From positions 1,860,001 through 1,924,000 of the forward strand of contig NZ_BCAG01000003.1 in assembly GCF_001293685.1 (NCBI RefSeq): 64,000 nucleotides of DNA, read 5' to 3'. Below are positions 39,000-46,838 of this stretch, piece after piece. Position 1 is the first letter of the stretch; each line of letters begins with the position of its first letter. The notes under the pieces are model-generated. The model was given only the letters and a program-made list of their open reading frames with translations. It did not search any database and had not been told where the DNA came from. A program made the position numbers and the translations under genes. Origin of the DNA: Desulfatitalea tepidiphila (GTDB taxonomy: Bacteria; Desulfobacterota; Desulfobacteria; Desulfobacterales; Desulfosarcinaceae).

Positions 39000-39426
39000 A
39001 GGGGCAATGAAACCAGTCCAATGATCGATATCGGCACCGGGATCATGAATAGAAGAAAAAAAGGGGAAATGCTAGTTTCTTGAAAATGACCGGGCCATAG
39101 TTGTAAAGCACCAAGCCGATCAGTGAGAACACGATCATGCTGCGCGCAGCAACCGCAATGGCACCCGCAAAACTGAGGATGTATACAACCAGGCTGGCAA
39201 TGAACAGCAACGCCCCCCGCAAATCCATTTGGGGCGAGAGGTCCTTGACTTCGTCCCGCTTCTGCCAAATGAAGAAGGCGGCGATGAACGGCACCAATAT
39301 CCCGTGGGAGTTGTTGGAATCATTCAGCCATGTCTCGAAAAGGCCGGGGTATAGCGGGAAAAATACGGCGGCCCACAGCAAAAGCAGCAGCCCGGTTTTG
39401 ATGCTTATCGTTTTGAAGGTTCCCAC
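39000..39426 (-). pseudogene. Exosortase, N-terminal fragment cut by IS5
   Basis: The product starts MGTFKTISIKTGLLLLLWAAVFFPLYPGLFETWLND, then SNNSHGILVPFIAAFFIWQK, the typical exosortase N-terminus. It runs to FKKLAFPLFFF. At a run of seven T bases (minus strand) the frame is lost. One more T would continue LLFMIPVPISIIGLVSLPL, the next conserved exosortase segment. The IS5 right end follows directly, so the catalytic Cys, Arg and His region is gone. The start overlaps the end of the GT2 gene. This was probably the original exosortase of the locus. Confidence 0.88.
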
Positions 39427-40640
39427 AAGGTGGCCCTTTCACCTTTGAAGTATTTGAACCACGCCCAGGCGATGGCCATATTGACAGATGAAAAATAATA
39501 GGCGATGCGGGCAATCTGATCCAACACAGATCGCAGATAGATTGCCGCAGTAGCTCGTTCAGGGGGTTTTGCTTTTGTTGAAGAGTTTCGGGATTGATTT
39601 TGGAACCTGAACCATAGTGCGGCGATATACAAACTGAGTTGCAGCACAAGGAGCGCGACATAAATCGCGCCGGCATCAAGCAGCACGGCATTGCTCACCA
39701 GGGCCAGGGCAAGGAACAGGGGCACTGCCCAGCGGCAGAGTTTGTGGCTGACCAACTGCCACGCAAACAGCCCGTGCCGGAAAGGGTTCATCAGTTGGCG
39801 GTTGCGTAACAACACTGTGATTCCACGCAAAACGGTCCTGACTTTGCGCTGAAACTCTTTACGCTCGTCGGCGATGTTTTCGTAATAGCCGATGCTGTCA
39901 GGATCGGATATGCCCTTCATGCCGTGCTTCACGGTGTTCAGGAGCGTGTTGAAGTCGCTTTGCAGGTCTGGAGCCCAGTCGCGGCAGACTTCACTGCGGG
40001 CGGCGAAGAAAGAGCCGCTCATTCCGACGAGGGTGTTGACCCTGGACTCAAGCGCCCGCAGGAACATTTCATATCGAACGTAGAGGCCCTCGCCGCTGAC
40101 ACGGCCATCCTGATCGATAAATCGGTCTTCGCTGCTGACGCATCCGATGGCAGGATCCTGGAAGTTGCTGACGATCCGTTGCAAGGCATCGGGCTGCAGC
40201 ACGGTGGCCACATCCGAAAAAACAAGGATATCGCCGACGGCGGCCCGGACAGCATGCATCTGGGCGTGCTCTTTGCCTTTGCGTTTGGGCGCCCTTACAA
40301 GCTTGACGCCTCGGTCTGCGTAGCTGCTGACGATCCCGTCGGTTCCATCACTAGAACAGTCCGAGGCTACGATTATTTCCAGCTTCTCCGCAGGATAGTC
40401 CAATGACAGCGAATTTTCCATTTTCCGGGTGATGCGTTGTTCCTCGTTGTATGCAGTGACGATAAAGGATACGCGGGGCAATTCATGGGAGGCTCGCGGG
40501 CCATGCGTGTCATCGGAAGTCCGCGCGTTCCTGTCAGTTTTGAACAGGCGCTGCCAGGCATCGATTAACATAAGGAAAATCACATAGCCAAAATAAGCAT
40601 AGAATACAACGAACAAGCTGAACCAAAAGATGAATTTCAT
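39405..40640 (-). CDS. Glycosyltransferase family 2, membrane-bound
   Basis: The 411-residue product has an N-terminal membrane helix and a GT-A domain: VSFIVTAYNEEQRITRKMENSL, VASDCSSDGTDGI, KRKGKEHAQMHAV and FSDVATVLQPDAL (the DxD-like metal site). The acceptor motif is GMSGSFFAARSEVC, and a QRKVR segment follows. Two or three C-terminal membrane spans end it. This is the processive-type layout of hyaluronan/cellulose-synthase-like GT2 enzymes. Its end overlaps the broken exosortase start, as in the conserved gene order of exosortase EPS loci. Confidence 0.88.
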   Translation of the reverse strand: MKFIFWFSLFVVFYAYFGYVIFLMLIDAWQRLFKTDRNARTSDDTHGPRASHELPRVSFIVTAYNEEQRITRKMENSLSLDYPAEKLEIIVASDCSSDGTDGIVSSYADRGVKLVRAPKRKGKEHAQMHAVRAAVGDILVFSDVATVLQPDALQRIVSNFQDPAIGCVSSEDRFIDQDGRVSGEGLYVRYEMFLRALESRVNTLVGMSGSFFAARSEVCRDWAPDLQSDFNTLLNTVKHGMKGISDPDSIGYYENIADERKEFQRKVRTVLRGITVLLRNRQLMNPFRHGLFAWQLVSHKLCRWAVPLFLALALVSNAVLLDAGAIYVALLVLQLSLYIAALWFRFQNQSRNSSTKAKPPERATAAIYLRSVLDQIARIAYYFSSVNMAIAWAWFKYFKGERATLWEPSKR

Positions 40641-40730
40641 AGATATTTGAGCCTTAAAGGTATCGTCGTCTGGGTGTGCGATTTTTGCGGCTAATGCATA
40701 TTTGATGGACTCGTAAACAGTCGCAGAAGC

Positions 40731-40801
40731 GTCATGCCGGCGAACGCCGGCATCCAGAAGCTTATTGCAAACACTGGTTCCCGGCTTTCGCCGGGATGAC
40801 G
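40731..40801. repeat. REP/BIME-like composite repeat
   Basis: A full unit GTCATGCCGGCGAACGCCGG ... TTTCGCCGGGATGACGG lies between outer arms CTCGTAAACAG and CTTTTTACGAG. It occupies the 228-base gap between two EPS genes. Confidence 0.85.
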
Positions 40802-40868
40802 GTAAAAAACTGATTCCGGGCTTTTTACGAGCCTTTCATATTTGGATGCTGGATAGATGCATCGAAGA

Positions 40869-42050
40869 CTAATCCCCTTTTATCCAGCGGGAAACATTTC
40901 GAGCAATCTTCCTGGCCATGTCTGCACCGATGGCGTGATGGGTAGGCAGGGTGATAAGCTGCTGCCCCAGTATTGCCGCGCCATCACACTGCTGGGAGGT
41001 ATCAACGGCAAAGGCCATTATTTCTGGCTCCTGGTGAAGTGCATGGGGATAAAGGCGGCGTACACCCAGTTGCCGGAGTCTTGCGGTTAGGCGCCCCGCT
41101 CGGCCCAGCACCGGGAAGCGCGGGAATACCGGCGTGCATGTTTCCTGCAAAGACACCAGGTGGCGCGCTGGGATCTCCCTTTGGTATATGGCGGCGATGG
41201 TCCGCCGATGGTGATTGAGTTGAGGCAAGGTGGCCATCATGGGTTTGATCAATTTCATCAAGGCGGTCGGGGTTCGCCCCACCGGAAAACCAGCGTTAAA
41301 TTCGGTCTGCCCAAGTCCCAGGGGCAACGCTTCGGCAAGGCCATAAAGAAGCGGGTGGGCTGCAGGCTGTGTTATAAAGCTTGCAAGAATGGTTTTCCAG
41401 CCTGTGCCTTTTCGTATGCCTGATACAATCTGCGCCGGGTTGAACCGCCGGGAGATCAATGCGCCGCCGCCGCCAAGGGGCAAAGGTTTGCCGCGACCGA
41501 AACTGAGCAGCCCAAAGTCGCCGATGGCACCGATGGGCTTTCCATTCAAGTCTCCACCCAAGGCCTGGGCGGCGTCCTCAATATGCCAGGCCCCTGTCTC
41601 CCTGGCCATTTGGCCAACGGTGCTCACATCTGTGGGGACCCCCAGTAGGTGTTGGGTGATAACGGCCAATGTGTTTCGGCCCAGGTTTTTCGACACCGAG
41701 TCAGTTACTGGTGCGAAGGTCTGCGGGTGCAGGTCATAGAGCCGGATTTTCAGTTTGGCCTTGGCTACTGCCGCAGCCACAGAGTAACAGGTGTAGGCCG
41801 GCATCAATACTTCGTTGCGTTGACCCGGGTCTTTTTCCGATAGACCAACAAGCAAACGGCACAGCAATGCCCTTCCGCTTGGACCCAACAGGCAGTAGGT
41901 GGTGCCCATGGCCTGGCACAGCGCCTGCTCCGCATCAGCGCTGTTGCATTTTGTACTCTGAAAAAAAACAGTGAGCGGAATTTTCGATTCAGCTGGCGGG
42001 TACCGCTGCAGGCGGCTGTAAACACTGGTGCTCATTTGTGTGTCACCCAT
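40869..42050 (-). CDS. DegT/DnrJ/EryC1/StrS-type sugar aminotransferase
   Basis: The 393-residue product is a PLP-dependent enzyme of fold type I. It shows TYCLLGPSGRALLCRLL (cofactor pocket), VLMPAYTCYSVAAAV, WHIEDAAQALGG (the PLP-binding Asp) and LLSFGRGKPLPLGGGGAL, where the Lys is the Schiff-base candidate. Such enzymes usually make amino-sugars for glycans. The sequence has diverged from typical VioA/WecE members, so the substrate is open. Start codons at residue 1 or 6 (MSTSVYSRL) are both possible. It is separated from FemAB by 25 bases. Confidence 0.82.
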   Translation of the reverse strand: MGDTQMSTSVYSRLQRYPPAESKIPLTVFFQSTKCNSADAEQALCQAMGTTYCLLGPSGRALLCRLLVGLSEKDPGQRNEVLMPAYTCYSVAAAVAKAKLKIRLYDLHPQTFAPVTDSVSKNLGRNTLAVITQHLLGVPTDVSTVGQMARETGAWHIEDAAQALGGDLNGKPIGAIGDFGLLSFGRGKPLPLGGGGALISRRFNPAQIVSGIRKGTGWKTILASFITQPAAHPLLYGLAEALPLGLGQTEFNAGFPVGRTPTALMKLIKPMMATLPQLNHHRRTIAAIYQREIPARHLVSLQETCTPVFPRFPVLGRAGRLTARLRQLGVRRLYPHALHQEPEIMAFAVDTSQQCDGAAILGQQLITLPTHHAIGADMARKIARNVSRWIKGD

Positions 42051-42075
42051 ATGCCTTGTCGGACGCTGGCCTTCA

Positions 42076-43239
42076 TCAAAGGTCGATGTGCTTGCGGATC
42101 ATGGGGCCAACGATGCGGGAAATCGCAACGGGCAGTCGGGACCAGAGGGATGCAACCATTTCGCGACGCTTGCCATTTTCTTGTTCAAGAGGGCCGGATT
42201 GGTGCATTTTGCCCTCATCGAGCCAAATCGTATACCAATACATTGGTTGCGGTTGTGCGCCCCACTGGGTTTTGAACCGGTAGGTACCTTCGCCCGGTGT
42301 GGAACGGCCGAAATCGAAGAAGCGATACCCCTTGTCGGCGGCAAATTCCAGCATGTGCCAGTAGAGCAGCATGTTGGGGCTGTCTTTGCTAAACTCGCGC
42401 AGGGCCGAGGCCCATGGGTTGATCATGACATCTTTGAATCCTGCCATGAGTGAGGCAGCCACGGGAGTATCGGCCTTGTAAACCACTACGATCCATGCCT
42501 GGTTTGGCAGGTAGTCCATCACACTGCGCGGCAATGCCTTGTTGTGTACCGGCGAGCCTAAGTCGCGCATGTTGTTGCTGAAAACATGATAGAAATCGCC
42601 AAAGAGTTCCACCCCCCCAACGCTGGCGCGCAGACCGGCCTTGGTTGCACGATTGATTTGGCTGCGCAGCTTGGATTTGAACGATTTCATCAATTCTTCG
42701 GCACTGCGCGGCAGGTGCAGTACCATACGGGCTTTGTGGCATTTTAAGGTCCAACTGGCTTCTGGGGGCATTTGCCCGTCGGCAGGTGCATTAATGAACT
42801 TACCCCAACTCACCGGATGATTCGTGGCCGATGCAACCCCATTCTCCAGCGTGTTGAGTTTGTACAATTGGCGCAGCTCGATCCTTTTGACGCGAAGCGT
42901 TTGGCCAAGGCGTACAGCCGCTTGAATGAGTTGCCGTTCTGTCTCCTCAGTATCTGAAAGAATGCCGCCGTGATCGAAATATGGCATGGATACCAAGCGG
43001 TTCCCGAACAGTGGGCTTCTCAGGTGCACCAGCGGTAAAAGGCCTTTTAAGTTGGATTCAACCTGTCCAGGTGCTGGATGTGGATCATTACTCACCGCTG
43101 CCAGTGCATAGGATGTATAGCCATATGCGCTTGTGATTATTTTCTGCCAATGGGAAGTCAGGTAGGCATGAGACATAGGGTGCCCAGCCACGTATTGGTC
43201 CCATTTGGCATCGTCTTGCATTTGTATGACTTGTATCAT
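42076..43239 (-). CDS. FemAB-like acyltransferase, PEP-CTERM system-associated
   Basis: The 387-residue product carries a GNAT-fold pair with MSHAYLTSHWQKIITSAYGYTSYAL at the N-terminus. FKSKLRSQINRATKAGL and FFDFGRSTPGEGTYRFKTQWGAQPQPMYWY follow near the C-terminus, the signature of the FemAB family in exosortase loci (TIGR03019). FemAB enzymes transfer amino acids from aminoacyl-tRNA or acyl groups to cell-wall or glycan precursors. Here it may modify the EPS or its lipid-linked unit. It lies with the SGNH lipoprotein, acyl-CoA ligase and ACP, which together form a plausible acylation module. Confidence 0.88.
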   Translation of the reverse strand: MIQVIQMQDDAKWDQYVAGHPMSHAYLTSHWQKIITSAYGYTSYALAAVSNDPHPAPGQVESNLKGLLPLVHLRSPLFGNRLVSMPYFDHGGILSDTEETERQLIQAAVRLGQTLRVKRIELRQLYKLNTLENGVASATNHPVSWGKFINAPADGQMPPEASWTLKCHKARMVLHLPRSAEELMKSFKSKLRSQINRATKAGLRASVGGVELFGDFYHVFSNNMRDLGSPVHNKALPRSVMDYLPNQAWIVVVYKADTPVAASLMAGFKDVMINPWASALREFSKDSPNMLLYWHMLEFAADKGYRFFDFGRSTPGEGTYRFKTQWGAQPQPMYWYTIWLDEGKMHQSGPLEQENGKRREMVASLWSRLPVAISRIVGPMIRKHIDL

Positions 43240-43312
43240 AGAGCGGTTTGGGCTCGCGGTTCGGGACCTTTGATATTATTATGTTTTTTGAGTTATTCGA
43301 GGTTACTCGGCT

Positions 43313-44149
43313 TTATAGGGTGTTTACCAGTAAAAGCAGCAGCTGTTCGGCGACCCGCTTCCTGCCGGCTTCGTTCAAATGACCTCCATCGTAGGTATAG
43401 GCAGGCACGAGGTGGTAATAGGTTTTGCCATTGGACTCGAAGGTGGCCCGACGACCATCGGGAAATGTCGATTCGATGGTTGCGATATCGAGCACAGGCT
43501 CTTTTCCGACGTATGTTTTGCGAATCATTTCGTTGTATTCATGCCTTTTGCTGTTCTCCACGATTCCACCTAAAGACCGGCCTAATATTTTTTTTGCCCA
43601 TGCTTTGGGTCCGTCTTGTATGGTAGTCAGGGGGGCGGTCGTGTGGATGAAGGTTGTATCCGGGTGATTGCTCTTCAGCTGTTCGAACGTATTTTTATAT
43701 GCATCGAAAAGCGCCTTTACATCTGTTTTTCCGTTAATATCGACATAGCAAAATTTAAAAAACATAATATCCGCTTTGGCGGCACCACCTGATTTAGCGA
43801 TAAAAGCGAACATATCCAGTTTGGATTTGGGATCCGTGTTGTAACCGATCCTCGAGTGGGCGATGGTCCCCTGCTTAAATGATTCGGGGTCGAAGTTCTC
43901 TTCGATGGCCAGCTGTATTTGCTGGTTTTCCTTCAAAAGCGCCTGTATTCCGTCGAGGATATTGTAGCCAACGGACTGATGCCCGAAGTAAATTTTCTTG
44001 CTGGATAACTTTTGCCAGACGGAATTGGGCACATCGGTGAGTTGTTGATATTGAATGATTTTATCTTCCACTTGTCCTCCGTTGCATGCGATAGGAATCA
44101 GTGACAAAAAGAGGGTTAGAAGCAATATAGGTTTCATGGTTTGAATCAT
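43313..44149 (-). CDS. SGNH/GDSL-like hydrolase, probable lipoprotein
   Basis: The 278-residue product starts MIQTMKPILLLTLFLSLIPIAC after AGGAG. The hydrophobic stretch ends at Cys22, a weak lipobox (PIAC). A motif FGHQSVGYNILDGIQ (Ser-containing block I) and the C-terminal DGGHLNEAGRKRVAEQ (Asp and His) suggest the SGNH esterase/acyltransferase fold. FCYVDINGKTD and HTTAPLT lie between. It may add or remove acyl groups on exported EPS. A longer start at 44215 would overlap the ligase gene and lacks a signal peptide. I do not know a precise family name. Confidence 0.7.
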   Translation of the reverse strand: MIQTMKPILLLTLFLSLIPIACNGGQVEDKIIQYQQLTDVPNSVWQKLSSKKIYFGHQSVGYNILDGIQALLKENQQIQLAIEENFDPESFKQGTIAHSRIGYNTDPKSKLDMFAFIAKSGGAAKADIMFFKFCYVDINGKTDVKALFDAYKNTFEQLKSNHPDTTFIHTTAPLTTIQDGPKAWAKKILGRSLGGIVENSKRHEYNEMIRKTYVGKEPVLDIATIESTFPDGRRATFESNGKTYYHLVPAYTYDGGHLNEAGRKRVAEQLLLLLVNTL

Positions 44150-44174
44150 TGTTAACTCCTGGTGTTTATCAGTT

Positions 44175-45752
44175 CTATTGGGTTGATGCCAGTTGGATGC
44201 ATCCTTGGCGATCAATTTTACCGTTTGCGTTTTTCGGGAGTGCTCGTAATGAGATAATAGTTGTTGGCCTTTTGTGGTTGGGCAGGCTGCCGGCGCAGTT
44301 TTCCATTAATGTTTTGACTGAGCATCCTTCGTCTTTTGGAACAATCAATGCTACCAGTTTGTTTCCCATCAAGTCGTCTGGCAGGCCAAGTACCGCGGTT
44401 TCGATTAAAAGATCGGTGGAGATTAAAAAATCTTCGATTTCTACGGGATTTACGCGATGCCCGCTGACTTTTACTAATCCATCCTTTCGCCCTGTGACGT
44501 AGAGAAACCCTTCATTATCTCGATAGCCGGTATCGCCCGTGTAATAACCATGTTTATTAAGAACGCGCGCGGTGTCTCGCGGGCCTTTCCAATACCCCAT
44601 CATGATGTTGGGCCCATCTGCTACGAGAACGCCTTCTTTGCCATCTGGCACTTCCTGGTTTTGCTCGTTTATGACGCGAACAGTCACATTTGGGATGGGC
44701 TTGCCGATGGATTCTATTTTGGTTTCAAAATATTCCGGCGGCAGATACGTGAGGCGCGCGGCAGCTTCGGTGGCGCCGTACATGATGACGATTTGGGTGT
44801 GGGGCGGCAGCGCTTGGCGCAGGGCCAGCTTGATCGATTTGGCCATATGGCCGCCGGCTTGACTGCAGTAACGAAGTGCGTAAAGTTCGGATTTGCGGCT
44901 GGCCAGGGGTGATCGGTTGAGCAGGTAGGCGTAGGTTGAAGGTACGCCGGAGAAGCTGGTGACCTGCTCTTGTATCATTTGGTTGACGACGTCGGCCGGG
45001 TACATGAAACGGTTGTTTATGACGATGGTTGCGCCGGCGGCGATATGGGTGTTGAGGAGCGATTTGCCCATTACGTAGAAGAATGGGAGGACGACCATTT
45101 GGATGTCGGATGGAGTGATGCTCAAATAGCTGCAGATGGAGTTGGTATTGGATACGATGTTTTTGTGGCTGAGCATAACGCCTTTTGGTTTACCTGTTGA
45201 GCCTGAGGTGTAGATTATTGAGGATAGGTCATCTGGAGAAATATTAGCCACAGACACACACTGACACACACTGACAGGGCCTTCGACTATTGTGGTTTCT
45301 TCGAGGGTTTGGACTTTGTAGGGGGTGCCGGCCCATTTTTGTTTTGGATTGCTGATGATCAGTGTTTTCAGGTTCAGGTGGTCGAGGTTGACGGCTTTGA
45401 GGAGTCGCTCGGCTTTGAAGTTGGTGATGATTGCCGAGGGTTCGAGGTCGTTGAGCAGGTATTGGAGGCCGTCGGGTTTCAGGCCTGGGTTGAGCGGTGC
45501 GGCGGCTGCGCCGGATTTTAGGGTGGCGTAGTAGGCTGTGATGTAGTCGGTGCAGTTTTCTAGGAGCAGGGCTACCCGGTGGCCTTTGGTGATGCCGTTG
45601 GCTTGTAAGTGGGTTGCAAGGTTTGTGGCCTGGATGTTGACCTGGGCGTAAGTGGTCCTTTGGTCGTCGTGGATTACGGCGACTTTGTCGGGGTGATTTG
45701 CTGCTGAATTTTCCAGGAAATTGTGGATTAGCATTGGATTAGCCACAGACAC
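44175..45752 (-). CDS. Acyl-CoA ligase (AMP-forming), exosortase-system type
   Basis: The 525-residue product is an ANL-superfamily ligase. It has P-loop YTSGSTGKPKGVM (181-193), MYGATEAAARLTYLPPE, GYYTGDTGYRD, VTGRKDGLVKVSGHRVNPVEIE and the catalytic lysine in PKNANGKIDR near the end. It belongs to the group found in exosortase A loci (TIGR03098). It should activate an acid as acyl-AMP for loading on CoA or on the adjacent ACP. Residues of about 158-170 (GPVSVCQCVSVAN) are encoded by a copy of the CACAGACACACACTGAC repeat. This is an in-frame repeat insertion in the linker before the P-loop. Confidence 0.9.
   Translation of the reverse strand: MSVANPMLIHNFLENSAANHPDKVAVIHDDQRTTYAQVNIQATNLATHLQANGITKGHRVALLLENCTDYITAYYATLKSGAAAAPLNPGLKPDGLQYLLNDLEPSAIITNFKAERLLKAVNLDHLNLKTLIISNPKQKWAGTPYKVQTLEETTIVEGPVSVCQCVSVANISPDDLSSIIYTSGSTGKPKGVMLSHKNIVSNTNSICSYLSITPSDIQMVVLPFFYVMGKSLLNTHIAAGATIVINNRFMYPADVVNQMIQEQVTSFSGVPSTYAYLLNRSPLASRKSELYALRYCSQAGGHMAKSIKLALRQALPPHTQIVIMYGATEAAARLTYLPPEYFETKIESIGKPIPNVTVRVINEQNQEVPDGKEGVLVADGPNIMMGYWKGPRDTARVLNKHGYYTGDTGYRDNEGFLYVTGRKDGLVKVSGHRVNPVEIEDFLISTDLLIETAVLGLPDDLMGNKLVALIVPKDEGCSVKTLMENCAGSLPNHKRPTTIISLRALPKNANGKIDRQGCIQLASTQ
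45243..45276. repeat. Copy of the ATTAGCCACAGACACACAC repeat inside a gene
   Basis: ATTAGCCACAGACACACACT followed by GACACACACTGAC belongs to the same family as the copies at 45731, 46170-46395 and 46777. It lies within the acyl-CoA ligase coding sequence without breaking the frame. Confidence 0.8.
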
Positions 45753-45825
45753 ACACGGACTTACACAGACGATAAAGAAAAAGATTCACCGCTGAGGCGC
45801 AGAGTTCGCAGAGGGTTTTGGGTTG
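45731..45825. repeat. Two dispersed repeats between ligase and ACP genes
   Basis: TTAGCCACAGACACACACGG with ACTTACACAGACG is one copy of the CACAGACAC family. It is followed at about 45785 by TTCACCGCTGAGGCGCAGAG and TTCGCAGAGG, a second repeat type echoed at 48968-49000 as its reverse complement. The first overlaps the start of the ligase gene. Confidence 0.65.
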
Positions 45826-45878
45826 CCTGCGGCGCTTTTTTCCCAGATGGGCATTCCATCGATATATCAGATGCTGGG

Positions 45879-46151
45879 TTAGCCTATTGCGGCGGTTTTG
45901 AGTTCGGGGTTGGCTTTCCTTTGGAGGAAGGCGGTGACGTTGTTGATTGAATCGAGGTTTTCGGGGATGAGTTCGTCGTCCTCGATTTTGATGTTGAATT
46001 CCTCTTCGAGGTAGGTGACGAGTTCGAGGACACCGGTAGAGTCGATGATGCCTTCTTCCAGGAAGGAGGTGTCGTCGGTCAGGCCTTCGTCGTTGCCGAA
46101 GAGGAAGTTTTCCAGGATGAAGGATTTGATTTTTTGTTTGATCTCGGTCAT
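45879..46151 (-). CDS. Acyl carrier protein
   Basis: The 90-residue acidic product has the ACP four-helix layout and the phosphopantetheine site in EEGIIDSTGVLELVTYLEEEF, with Ser in DST. It sits directly upstream of the acyl-CoA ligase on the minus strand, so it is likely the carrier loaded by that ligase. A phosphopantetheinyl transferase must come from elsewhere. An adequate GAGCATAAA leader precedes the start, and the 59-base repeat array begins 18 bases further upstream. Confidence 0.9.
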   Translation of the reverse strand: MTEIKQKIKSFILENFLFGNDEGLTDDTSFLEEGIIDSTGVLELVTYLEEEFNIKIEDDELIPENLDSINNVTAFLQRKANPELKTAAIG

Positions 46152-46169
46152 TTTATGCTCCTGATATTA

Positions 46170-46395
46170 TTAGCCACAGACACACACAGACTCACACGGA
46201 CAAAGTGAAAAAACACACACTGACTTCATTGGCCACAGACACACTCAGACTCACACGGACAAAGTAAAAAAACACACACTGACTTCATTGGCCACAGACA
46301 CACTCAGACTCACACGGACAAAGTAAAAAAACACACACTGACTTCATTGGCCACAGACACACATGGACTTACACGGACACAATAAAAAAAAGCAC
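46170..46395. repeat. 59-base tandem repeat array, about 3.8 units
   Basis: The unit, starting TTGGCCACAGACACACTCAG and containing GTAAAAAAACACACACTGAC, repeats at exact 59-base steps (GCC at 46173, 46232, 46291, 46350). Middle copies are almost identical and the outer ones diverge. There are no variable spacers, so it is not a CRISPR array. It lies between the ACP gene and the GxxExxY gene. Confidence 0.92.
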
Positions 46396-46407
46396 ATGAT
46401 AACTTTG

Positions 46408-46770
46408 CTACAGGATGAACCGCTTGATCTGGGCTTTTGGATAGGTGAAATTTACTAACATGCCTATTTCGTAAGGTGTTGCTTTCAGGTAGTTCAGGAT
46501 TTGGGCTTCGTGTATTTTTTGCAGGTGATCGACAGATTTCAGCTCCAGGATGACCCTGTTTTCCACCACTATATCGGCGAAATATTCACCGACCATTTTT
46601 CTTTTATAGGTTACCTTGATCGGGACTTGATTTTGCGCTTCCAAGTTTCTTTCTCTTAGTTCGATCAAGAGCGCATTTTCGTATACTTTCTCCAGAAAGC
46701 CTGGCCCAAGGACTTTGTTTACCTCGAATATGGCTCCGTTGATTTGGTATGTGAGTTGATTGATTTCCAT
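46408..46770 (-). CDS. GxxExxY family protein
   Basis: The 120-residue product (start MEINQLTYQ) contains GPGFLEKVYENALLIEL, the defining G-x2-E-x2-Y motif. A conserved core GEYFADIVVENRVILELKSVDHLQKIHEAQILNYLKAT looks like a PD-(D/E)xK nuclease fold (D..., ELK). No function has been shown for this family. It interrupts the EPS gene order between ACP and NAD synthase. CACAGACAC repeats flank it on both sides, so it looks like a passenger and not part of the EPS pathway. No ribosome site is evident. Confidence 0.82.
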   Translation of the reverse strand: MEINQLTYQINGAIFEVNKVLGPGFLEKVYENALLIELRERNLEAQNQVPIKVTYKRKMVGEYFADIVVENRVILELKSVDHLQKIHEAQILNYLKATPYEIGMLVNFTYPKAQIKRFIL

Positions 46771-46776
46771 AAATGA

Positions 46777-46838
46777 AATTGGCCACGGACACACACGGAC
46801 TTACACAGACGAATTTACTGTGTGTGGCTAATTCTTGA
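46777..46838. repeat. CACAGACAC-family repeat with inverted partner
   Basis: ATTGGCCACGGACACACACG plus GACTTACACAGACG is followed by its reverse form TGTGTGTGGCTAATTC. The inverted partner supplies the TAG stop codon of the NAD synthase gene (AAT-TAG-CCACA on the minus strand). Confidence 0.75.

Noticed and set aside
46170-46395. Possible CRISPR array
   Set aside because: The units are contiguous 59-base tandem copies with no unique spacers and no cas genes nearby.
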